From: Micromussa lordhowensis
Lineage: Eukaryota > Cnidaria > Anthozoa > Scleractinia > Lobophylliidae
Direction of reading: 5' to 3'
Length of the DNA stretch: 64,000 bases
NCBI GenBank assembly: GCA_964020085.1
Contig: OZ026597.1
Location: forward strand, 7,737,310 to 7,801,309
Shown: piece by piece, positions 24,301 to 36,300 of the stretch
How positions within the stretch are numbered: position 1 is the first letter of the stretch
How the letters are laid out: every line of letters starts with the position of its first letter
Made by a program: the position numbers and the translations under genes
Notes under the pieces: generated by a model
What the model was told of the DNA's origin: nothing
The model's input: the letters and a program-made list of their open reading frames with translations, nothing else
The model's database searches: none

Positions 24301-27300
24301 GTGCGCTCGACTTCTGAGCGAGCGCTCCGGGTTGTGTTATGTGTTATTGGGCAAGACACTTTACTCTCACGGTGCCTCTCTCCACTTATGGGTACCGGCG
24401 AATTTAATGCTGGGGGTAACCCTGCGATGGACTAGCATCCCATCCAGGGCGGAATAGAAATATTTCTAGTCGCTTTATGCTACTGAAACCAGGATAAGCT
24501 CCAGCCCAATAAGCCACTTGGCTCGTATGCAGACTTACAACCTTACCACGTGATCAGTATCTGCAAATACTCCAATTTCTAGAAACGATGTGGCGATAGA
24601 TTTTGGTTGGCAGGTGCCACTTACTTTGATTGGATATATATTTGTCATAGCCAATCGCGTCGTGTGGAATGGGCGTGGCAACGCATTTATTTCTCAGCTG
24701 TCCAACAAAGAGCTGCATTCCAACCAAGGCGAAGATACACAGGAAAAACAGTGTGAGAATCAAGACATCTGATAACATGGTCATGGACTTGAGAAGAGCA
24801 TTTACCATTGTCTTTAAACCTACCAAAGAGGAAGAGTGTTGATTAAGGCTACTAGTGCATGCTACCAAATTCTCAGACGTCCTAACATTATTTAGTATAA
24901 ATCTACTAGCGTTCTATCACGAATGCTGTTCTCTGATTGGCTACGCTACTCACTATCTATTCTGTGATAGATAGTGAGTAGCGTAACAGTGTGCACTTGT
25001 TAACAAAATGACGGCCGTTTCTTGGCGTTTTCGAACTGTTGAGAAGAGGATTTAGATTAAGATTTGAACGACTAGTAGATTTATACTAAAACAATTAGAT
25101 TATTCGCTCTCGATTTCTATCGCGCGATAGTTGACTCGGGCTGCGCCCTCGTCAACTATCACGCGATAGAAATCTCGAGCTCATAATCTAATTGTTAAAT
25201 AGAAATGCGACGGAACTAGCAAGGAGAAATAATATTTTGAACAGGCAATTGACAAAATTACAGGACTAAATGTAGAGTGCTAGATCTAATGACCGTAGAT
25301 ATTCAGTTTTGAAGAGAGAACACAATCTTTCGTGTCCTCGATCGCTTGGCTCAAACCTACTGACGTATTTAAAACCTTTCACATTTGCTAGGTCGTGGTT
25401 TTCATTGAAGTCATCTTAGACTAAGACCGATTGTGACAAACCTATCTTTCACCAAACTCAACCCGCACACAGTCGACATTGCGACCTTGTCCTGTTCTCA
25501 CCTTCAACTGCTGAAATAGTTCGAAGAGCTCGAAGAACTCTAAATGTTTTAATCCCTGAGAAGTTATAGACATTAGGAATAAGGGTGATATACCTGTTCA
25601 GAAAAAAAAGAGAAGAAGACATGTAGAAACCATTACGAATCCTTGATGTTTTAGAAGCGGAAATTAATTAAATGGAGGTATCCCAGGGACAAGTGCTCTC
25701 TTGATTCCTTTAACAAAACTTTCGCATTTTGGTCCTTGTTCCCATCGTTTCCTAAAACGTTTCGCTAACGTTTCTGCAGGTTAATCCAAAGCCATCCCTT
25801 TTCCCTGAAATAAATTTTCCTGCTCCCTTAACCCCCTGAGGCGGTCTCATCAAATTGTTATCAAATCATTGACACACAAAAATCGAACGAAATACATCCA
25901 CAGCTAAAGAGTAACTTTACAAAAACAGCATCGTGAAACTTACCCCAAAATTACAACAACAAAATCTAGCCAGTTCCACGGATCCCTGAGATAAGCAAAT
26001 TTGTGCATACAAAATCCTTTAGCTATGATCTTAAGAATCATTTCAACCGTGTATATTGCGGCGAAGACGTACCTAATGATAGAAAAGAAAAATGTTTATT
26101 AAATACGATAGCATACAATCATACTTTGGTCAAACGGGTTTGAAAGGAAACAAATAGTTAGGTAAAAAATGGCTGGGCACACTTTTGCAAGGTCTTTTGG
26201 AAGCAAAAAGGGACCTGTCTAGGTAAATGATAATTGAGTGTGTTTCTTGGCAGGTAGATATCGCTGGCCTACGATAAAAAAAAGTCTCTCAAGATAATTT
26301 CTTAAATTTTTGTTCTCTTGAAAGCAAGTAGTTATTCACCGAATCATTGTTCTCAATCTGCCTTCTTTGCTTTCACCGAGGTTCTCGAATTCTCCTTTGA
26401 TCAAAAGATCCTGAGTCATTATAATGAAATATCAAAAAAAAAATGAGAACATAGGGTTATTAAAAAATTAATTTTTAATGTAGTTTTTGATTTCATTGCC
26501 ACTTACTCTGGTTCCTCGAGCTCTGGAACGTTCTTTACGGCAAGAAAAATACAATTTACAATTATGGTAAGAAGTATAAATAGTTCAAAAAATCTACAGT
26601 TAGGTTAAGGGAGTTAACTACTATGAACAGTCGTTAAGAGTAGAAAAACCTCGTTTGGCCGATCACAATACAGGTGGCGTTTTTCGATTACTGAAAACAT
26701 GTGAACTCGAGTTGCTTCTTGTCTCTTTGCCAAAACGACTATTCGCGCAAGACCATTCTGATTGATATGAAAATGTGTCTCACCAGCTGTAAGTTTATTT
26801 TCATGTAAATTTTCATTTGAATGGTTTAGCGTAAAAAAAATCCCTTTGAAACAGAGCCAAAAGGCAACTTCGACATTTCAATGGCTTCTCATAAGAAGAC
26901 CGTATTTTGATTAGCTGGGAAAGGCTTTCTCTGATCCATTACTACTGATAACCCAAGCCTGCATTATGTGTTGTCACAGCTCCCAAACAATCACTTTCAA
27001 GGGAGATCCGCAAATGTGAAAGGGGATTGTGAAAAATATTTTTTATACATGTGATCTGTTTATCACATTCACATTACACACTCTAAAACAATGATCAATT
27101 TAAATTAAATATTCAAAAGGATACTGATTTGTAACAAGAATAATTATTGCTTTCCGCACTGCATTTAATGGTCCAAATAAATATAATGATTTCTCCTTGC
27201 TAAATCTAAATACGTATTGCCTGCCAAGCCGTGAAGCTACGATCACAAATGTCTGAAAGAGAAACAAATTAAATTTCATGACATGACACCCGTCACAAAG

Positions 27301-30300
27301 AGTCTCCCCAATGACCTGCTAAAGGAATGGCTTACTTACTTTAGTTTTCAAACTGCACACCTACTATAGTTAGTCTATAAAATTTAGCTGGAATACTGCT
27401 TCGGTATATGGGAACATCTGTCGGCAGGAGAGATTATCAGACAAACCTAGCTTACCTCCAGAGGAACGGACTTGCGAAATAAGTTCATTCTCGCTGACTT
27501 AGTCTTTTCATCCTGCTCAAACTCTTGAACCATGCATTTTTGTATTTAAGCAATAAAGCAGTTTTTCCGCGTTTACATAGCCTCATCTAAAAACGAGGAG
27601 GGTTGGAAGAATTTGAGACGTAGTCAAGGGTTTGCATAACTTTCGAGAATTTTCCCAACCCCCCGAGTGTTTAGATGACGCTATGTAAACACGGAAAAAG
27701 TGCTCTATGGCTTTTATAAAATAATTCTCAAAAATACGCGCGAATCTAAACGTCACAACCGTGTTTACATACTCTCATCTAAACACACCTATCGACCAAT
27801 GAGAGCGTGCGTATTAACTCAGTTATTTTATAAAACACTGTGGTCACAGTAAGCGCCAACCGCAAAATGGCGCACAAATTCAGTCTTCGACCATCAGCGG
27901 AATCAGTTCAGTACTTGCGATGAAATAGTCTCGGATCTTTTTTGTTTTGAACATTTAGCTATTTAGTATCCAATCACACTTAGGGTTGGTTCCATCTTGG
28001 TATTAAACTATTCATTACTCTCAAACATTTCTGAGGTAATCCTATCTTTTATAGTTGCTGCGGAGCGAGCGTAGCGAGCGTAGCAGCAGTTCATAATTGC
28101 TGCGGAGCGAGCGTAGCGAGCGTAGCAGCAGTTCATAATCTAAATATAAAAGAAATGTAGGAAAATTTGAGATTTTGCCACGGTTTTTAGCCTCGCTTTC
28201 AGCGGACCACAATGCTTTGCGTTGTAGTAGAGCCTCGTTTTCAGCGGACCACAATGCTCTGCGCTGTGAAGAGCCTCGCTTTCAGCGGACCAGAATGCAC
28301 TACGCATTGCCTGTTGACAAGTCCTGTCATTCTGGATTAACTTGTAGGTCAACGCGTCACGAAATAATTCAGAAGGTATAGTGGTGTCATTTTATCACGC
28401 ATTACATGCCACAAGATTGATTCAAATGCCTGCGAAAAAAAAGAAGAGGTCGTGTTTGTTTTCATCTGCAACGGCAAGGCGGAAGAAGCCGAAAGACTCG
28501 TTTAGCTCTGATTGGGCTGAAAAATTAGCGACCAGGAGCAATGGCTAAAGGAGTTGAACGAGCAGCCAAGCGCCGAATGCAATTCGTCGGTTTCCTCGTC
28601 AACATGTAGTGCAAGCCGGTCAAATATTACGGTTGAAGAACCTCTTGCAGATCTGGAAAGCACTGAAACATGGCAAAAGTTCTATGGCCACGCTATCGTA
28701 GCCGGTCAAAGACTGCAGGAGAAGATCAACGAAAGCGTTGAACTTGTGGAGAATTTAGGAAGTTAAAACGGACTTGGCTCCATTTGGATGTTTCAGTGCT
28801 ACAAGAGAAATGAAAGCGCTACAGAGATCCGCGTGCGGACGGTTAACTGAAGTAGATATATGTCTTCAATATGTCTTCTTAGAAGCCGAAAGACTCGTTG
28901 AGCTCTCATTGTGCTGAAAAATTAGCGGAGAGTGACAAAGGCTCTTACTTCGACCAGGAGCAATGGCTAAAGGAGTTGAACGAGCAGCCAAGTGCCGAAC
29001 GATTCGTCGGCTTCCTCGTCAACATGTAGTGCAAGCCGGTCAAAAATTACGGTTGAAGAACCTCTTGCAGATCTGGAAAGCACTGAAACATGGCAAAAGT
29101 TCTATGGCCACGCTATCGTAGCCGGTCAAAGACTGCAAGAGAAGATCAACGAATCGGTGACCTGTCGCTTTTGTCAAGAAAGCGTTGAACTTGTGGAGAA
29201 TTTAGGAAGTAAAAACGAACTTGGTTCCATTTGGATGTTTCAGTGTCAGAACGAAAGCTGTCCGTCGCACGAACTAATCTTCCATTTCCGACGATGGAAC
29301 AAAGCAGGGCGCTCGCGATAAATTGTGCATTTTTCTTGGCTTTCGAGCTATCGCCGATAAACAGAAAATGCAGTGTATTCCTGCCACGTCCTGCGTAAAA
29401 ATTTGGCCTGCTGCATATCACCTGTCAAATGCCTATTGTTGTTGCAAGATGATCCCTCGCTGGTAAACATCAAAATGGATGATTAGGTGTTATAATCCCA
29501 TTGCGGTTAAGATGCCGCAAAAAATATATTTTTCTTGTTTTGAACTCCAAGTCGGCAGCCCCTGAACCGATTTAGCTGAAATTTGGCCAGCTTATTGTCA
29601 GATTGTTTTTTCTTGAAAAGCGTGTCGGCGATTTTTGTTTTCTTTTTCCGTTTTCGAATAATCGTCATTTTTTCGAAGGAAGTGCTGATTCCCCTCTGAC
29701 TTTATCCTATTGTCACAAAAGAAACAAATAAAAACTAAGACACGGTTTGTTAGTAGAACGTGTCAAGAAGCAAATGCGATGTTTATCGTTCTCTTCCGAC
29801 CATTCTTAGCGGGACTGAAGTTGACTTTAAAAAGACATATGCTTTCGCAAAAAACGTCTCAATTACGCTATCTCTTACGATTTTGAGATTTTTAAAGAAA
29901 TGAGTCATAATCTGGAAATATTAAGCTTTCAGAAAATGTATGGTTTTATAAGAGAAATGAAAGCGTTATTACAGAGATCCGCTCGCTGCCGGTTCTGAAG
30001 GGTGTGGCTGATACCTTAAGTAGATATATATCGTCAATAGGTTGATATCAAGTTCGCCTTGAATAAGTTACACTGTTAGGCAGATACATGTCGATGAATA
30101 GATTGATCGAGTCGAGTTCGCCGCAAACAAGTAACACTGTGAGGTTTTCGATAGTACTGTCATCTGCCAAAAATTGAACGTAGTTTAAGTATTTTTTCTG
30201 ATAGCTTTGTCGTATACTCCTGTAGCTGCCATGTGCTTCTTGCCGAAGCACCTCGGCAAATTTGACAGGCTTTCATGTGTTCGCACTTATGCATTAATTC

Positions 30301-33300
30301 GCACAGCTACATTCCATACTTTTTAACAAGCCGTTGCATAATCGCACAAAATCAGTTAATTTTGTTCATGAAATCTTAAACTTATGAACTTTATTGTTGC
30401 ATTATTTCTTTCACAAATTAAACGCTGTAACTGATGATGACATCATGAATTGAATATAACCACATCTTACTCAACCATTTCTGGGACTTGACCAAACAAA
30501 ATAACTTGATGGCAACCATTTCTACACAAGCTCTATACAATCCCTACTTCAATTTGCAAACAACATCCCAATTTCCGCAGCACTTTCATAGCTTTGGCTA
30601 CACTAGTCTAAATATAAAAGAAAGGTAGGAAAATTTGAGATTTTGCCATGGTTTTTAGCCTCGCTTTCAGCGGACCACAATGCTTTGCACTGTGGTAGAG
30701 CCTCGTTTTCAGCGGACCACAATGCTCTGCGCTGTGAAGAGCCTCGCTTTCAGCGGACCAGAATGCACTGCGCATTGCCTCAATTCGAGACCAAGACAAC
30801 AAGCAACTGAGAAGTTCTAACATAACATAACATAAGGTCTTCTACACTGTCATCTTGCTTTTTCGAGTTTCGACGTCAGTTCAGTTGAGTGCCAGTGCAT
30901 GATGATGATTTCATTGCAATGTTAGGTACCAGCCAGGGTTCAGAATGCGAATTTTCGAAATTTTTGATTTCGAGCCGTTCAATACCCGTTGACAAGTCCT
31001 GTCATTCTGGATTAACTTGTAGGTCAACGCGTCACGAAATAATTACAAGGTATCGTGGTGTCATTTTATCACGCATTACATACCGCAAGATTGATTCAAA
31101 TGCCTGCGAAAAAAAAGAAGAGGTCGTGTTTGTTTTCATCTGCAACGGCAAGGCGGAAGAAGCCGAAAGACTCGTTTAGCTCTGATTGGGCTGAAGAATT
31201 AGCGGAGAGTGACAAAGGCTCTTACTTCGACCAGGAGCAATGGCTAAAGGAGTTGACCGAGCCGCCAAGCGCCGAAAATGTAGTGCAAGCCGGTCAAAAA
31301 TTACGGTTGAAGAACCTCTTACAGATCTGGAAAGCACTGAAACATGGCAAAAGTTCTATGGCCACGCTATATATCGTAGCCGGTCAAAGACTGCAGGAAA
31401 AGATCAATGAATCGGTGACCTGTCGCTTTTGTCAAGAAAGCGTTGAACTTGTGGAGAATTTAGGAAGTAAAAACGGACTTGGTTCCATTTGGATGTTTCA
31501 GTGCCAGAACGAAAGCTGTCCGTCGCACGAAACTAATCTTCCATTTCCGACGATGGAAAAAAAGCAGGGCGCTCGCGATAAATTGTGCATCGGTTCTTGG
31601 CTTTCGAGCTATCGATGGCGGTCGCGCGGCAGTCTCAAAGGTTTTTAGTTCTCTTGGTCTATCGCCGATAAACAGAAAATACAGTTTATTCCCGCCACGT
31701 CCCGCGTAAAGATTTGGCCTGCTGCATATCACCTGTCAAATGCCTATTGTTGTTGCAAGATGATCCCTCGCTGGTAAACTGGATGATTAGGTGTTATAAT
31801 CCTATTGCGGTTAAGATGCCGCAAAAAATATATCTTTCTTGTTTTCTCGGAACGAAAATTTTGGAAAGTTAAGCGTACGTTTTTAACTCCAAGTCGGCAG
31901 CCCCTGAACCGATTTAGCTGAAATTTGCCCAGCTATTTGTCAGATTGTTTTTCTTGAGAAGCGTGTCGGCGATTTTTGTTTTCTTTTTCCGTTTTCGAAT
32001 AATCGTCACTTTTTCGAAGGAAGTGCTGATGATTTGTCCCCTCTGACTTTATCCTATTGTCACAAAGAAGCAAATGAAAACTGAGACACGGTTTTTTAGT
32101 AGAACGTGTCAAGAAGCAAATGCGATGTTTATCGTTCTCTTCCGACATTCTTAGCGGGGACTGGAGTTGACTTTACACAGACATATGCTTTCGCAAAAAA
32201 CGTCTCAATTGCGCTATCTCTTACGATTTTCGATTTTTCTATTTTTTCGATAGTACTGTCGTCTGCCAAAAATTGAACGTAGTTTAAGTATTTTTTCTGA
32301 TAGCTTTGTCGTATACTCCTGTAGCTGCCATGTGCTTCTTGCCGAAGCTCCTCTGCAAATTTGACAGGCTTTCATGTGTTCGCACTTATGCACTAATTCG
32401 CACAGCTACATTCAATATTTTTTAACAAGCCGTTGCATAAATTTATCGCACAAAATCAGTTAATTTTGTTCATGAAATCTTAAACTTATGAACTTTATTG
32501 TTGCATTATTTCTTTCACAAATTAAACGCTGTAACTGATGACATCATGAATTGAATATAACCACATCTTACTCAACAATTTCTGGGACTTGACCAAACAA
32601 AATAACTTGATGACAACCATTTTTACACAAGCTCTATACAATCCCTACTTCGATTTGCAAACAACATCCCAATTTCCGCAGCACTTTCATAGCTTTGGCT
32701 ACACTAGTCTAAATATAAAAGAAAGGTAGGAAAATTTGAGATTTTGCCATGGTTTTTAGCCTCGCTTTCAGCGGACCACAATGCTTTGCGCTGTGGTAGA
32801 GCCTCGTTTTCAGCGGACCACAATGCTCTGCGCTGTGAAGAGCCTCGCTTTCAGCGGACCAAAATGCACTGCGCATTCCTCAATTCGAGACCAAGACAAA
32901 CAACTGAGAAGTTCTAACATAACATAACATAAGATCTTCTACACTGTCATCTTGCTGTTTCGAGGGAAGAAGCCGAATCGAAAGACTCGTGTCGCTCTGA
33001 TTGAGCTGAAGAATTAGCAGAGAGTGACAAAGGCTCTTACTTCGACCAGGAGCAATGGCTAAAAGAGTTGAACGAGCAGCCAAGCGCCGAATGCGATTCG
33101 CCGGTTTCCTCGTCAACATGCAGTGCAAGCCGGCCAGAAATTACGGTTGAAGAACCTCTTACAGATCTGGAAAGCACTGAAACATGGCAAAAGTTCTATG
33201 GCCACGCTATCGCAGCCGGTCAAAGACTGCAGGAGAAGATCAACGAATCGGTGACCTGTCGCTTTTGTCAAGGAAAGCGTTGAACTTGTGGAGAATTTAG

Positions 33301-36300
33301 GAAGTAAAAACGGACTTGGTTCCATTTGGATGTTTCAGTGCCAGAACGAAAGCTGTCCGTCGCACGAATCTAATCTTCCATTTCCGACGATGGAAAAAAA
33401 GTAGGGCGCTCGCGATAAATTGTGCATCGGTTCATGGCTTTCGAGCTATTGATGGCGGTCACGCGACAGTCTCAAAGGTTTTTAGTTTTCTTGGTCTATC
33501 GCCGATAAATAGAAAATGCAGTGTATTCCCGCCACGTCCCGCGTAAAGATTTGGCCTGCTGCATATCACCTGTCAAATGCCTATTGTTGTTGCAAGATGA
33601 TCCCTCGCTGGTAAACATCAAAATGGATGATTAGGTGTTATAATCCTATTGCGGTTAAGATGCCGCAAAAAATATATTTTTCTTGTTTTCTCGGAACGTT
33701 TTTAACTTGGCTTCAAGTCGGCAGCCCCTGAATTAGCTGAAATTTGGCCAGCTTATTGTCAGATTGTTTTTCTTGAAAAGCGTGTCGGCGATCTTTTAAT
33801 TTCGTTCATGAAATCTTAAACTTATGAACTTTATTGTTGCATTATTTCTTTCAGAAATTAAACGCTGTAACCGATGACATCATGAATTGAATATAACCAC
33901 ATCTTACTCAACATTTTCTGGGACTTGACCAAACAAAATAACTTGATGACAACCAATTCTACACAATCCCTACTTCAATTTGCAAACAGCATCACAATTT
34001 CCGCAGCACTTTCATAGCTTTGGCTACACTAGTCATTAATTATTTTATGGTCATCCCCGTAATATAACTGAACGTGATCTATTCGGCATGCAAATGGCGC
34101 CAAGAAAAGGAAAGCGGGAATATCTCCAATACAGTAAACATTCTCAATAAAACAAAATAAAATGTGTGTCCTATATAAGACTCAGATTTCATATTATATA
34201 CTGAGTGTGATGGATACGCGTATTTATAAACCTAATTACTGTTTCTTCCCTGGGCCAAACCTAAAGCTTCGTTAACATGTGTTTTGTTAAACAGGTTTTA
34301 AAATTGTTTTATGCATAAAATAATTTTGCTGAAGTTTATGAACGTAATAGCTCCAAAATGGGACCACAATGGGAAGTTAAATTAAGCTTAAAATTTCTGA
34401 CACCGTGTTTAATAAATAGATTTTTTCATGAAAATCTTGGTACCGGTTAAGGATATTTGTTGTACCAATGATATGTTTTCGCCTTCTGAAATACCGAAGC
34501 CAATAGAACGCACTCCTTGGTAGCAATGTATGCTTTGCTTATTTCTCTAGTTAAAAGCAAGGCTAATTGTTCGAGAACTGAAGTAACCGTTTGTCATCTG
34601 CAAAAGGTGAAATGGTTAAACTGAAGCCCAGCAAAGTTCTTTGTTCGCTATTTTGGCCTTGATCATGCACAAAACACAACAGTACTTAACTTCTAACTGA
34701 GGAACTAACCACTCTAAACATTTCGGTTAATTAATTCATGCGTAATACATGAACGCAAACTAAAAGATTGTGCACGATCACAAACCTTCCAACATAATGT
34801 TCGCCGGGCTTTATAACCTTTCTCTTTTATTAACTAAGACTTCTCCCACTCATATAATCCCCCGCAATCACTATACTACTTAGTCACCAGTGAGGCATTC
34901 TTCTACTCGAATCGCAGATGGCTTTTCGCTGCGCTCGAGGGATTGAATGCGCGCATTAAAAATGCCGTCTGTTCTGCCAAGCAGTACGGCATATGTTTTC
35001 CTAAAAGTGTCTCAAGAGAGACTTTGTCTTTGCACATCATATGGACTGAACATTAATATTAGTTATATCAGAGTGAAAATTGTAATTTATATTTTACTAA
35101 AGGTTTGAGGCATAAACCGCAAACTGTTCTTCACATATGTATAGAACAGACTCCTGATGTATCACATGAGTTTTTTTTTAGAACTCGCCCTTTATCCCTG
35201 GTTATATCGCCTTTAACCGCAGTTTTTACGTGCCTTCTTGCAAAATAAACATTTGTGTTGGTGTTAAAAATCGAAGTTATGTTTTTTATTCTCTAAAGAG
35301 AATTTGAATACTCAATTTCAAGCTTGCATGCCCATTATCCATGAAAACCAAGGGGTCGTCTTTTCAATCGCGGTGCTTATGAATATTTTACAATTTACAG
35401 AAGTATTTCATTTGCATGTGAATTCGCCGGTCTAAATTATCAATTGCTTTAATTGTGTTATCTGTCAGTCCAGTCGGAGGTAAATATGAGTTGTTTTGTG
35501 GCATTGTTCTAAAGAAGATTTCCTTCACATATTAACAAAATAAACGCTGAATTACACTTACAAACTCGAATTATCAATTTAATTTTCAGGAAGAAGGTTT
35601 CGTGCTTTGAGCTTCAAAGTGTCTAGCAAAGTACCTTAATATTCAAATTGTGGTACTCGTTCAATGTTTCCTTAACGACGCTTAACAGTTTTTTTTGCGT
35701 CGAAGTTGAAGCTCATACAATTGACTTCATGTCACCAGTCAGTTTCTACCCTAAGATAAGGCCCTGGAGCCGGAGAACATTAACTTGAAAAGCGAATGCG
35801 TTTTGGTTCAACTTGGCTGGATAGATAAATATTAAGGATTTTCCAGGTCCGAAACTCTCTTTGCCAATAAACTAACTTCCGCGCGTCAAAGATTTGTTAC
35901 AATTAATTTTGCACATTGGTCTGAATTAAGCGATATTGCATAATCGGAAAATGGAACACATTTACAAGTATTGCTCAGAGCCCTGATTCTTGACATGTCA
36001 TAGCCACGAAAACAAAATATCTTCTACTCTCGCGGAAAATAATTTTAAATGACACATGTAAAGTAAAAAACTCTTCGCGGGTGATCTGCACTTCTGTTTA
36101 AATTATTTTTTTAGAGAACAGTGTTTATTTTCGGCTATAAAAATACACTAGGAAAGAGATTATTGAAATTGCTACTATTTATACAGTTTTAATATCAGCT
36201 AAAAATGACAAAGAGCAAACCAATCTTGAGTCAAGTTCGTTCGCGCCATCGACTATCATAAAAAAAATTATCTTCAGAAGATATAACTTTTCTGTCTCAC

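Larger units (their letters stand above)
25594..27124. other. Introns 2-4, nothing recognised
   Basis: Introns 25594-25943, 26073-26506 and 26594-27124 are AT-rich, with no repeats I can define and no second copy of the DI S3-S4 exon. Confidence 0.4.
28141..34034. repeat. Three-unit tandem array with Mutator-like transposase fragments
   Basis: Units at about 28141-30607, 30608-32709 and 32710-34034 all begin CTAAATATAAAAGAAA and end CTTTGGCTACACTAGTC (the first joins directly). Each has three short CTCGCTTTCAGCGGACCA repeats and a fragment of the same protein-coding frame. Unit 1 holds a second, internal copy; unit 3 lacks the 5-prime part and some of the tail. Located inside Nav2 intron 1. 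Confidence 0.8.

Noticed and set aside
24278..24350. tRNA-like start with a box A motif, possible tRNA gene
   Set aside because: No cloverleaf and poor box B; the extended body matches a tRNA-derived SINE.
28042..28381. Overlapping short frames on both strands at the start of the array
   Set aside because: They arise from the short direct repeats and show no coding conservation.
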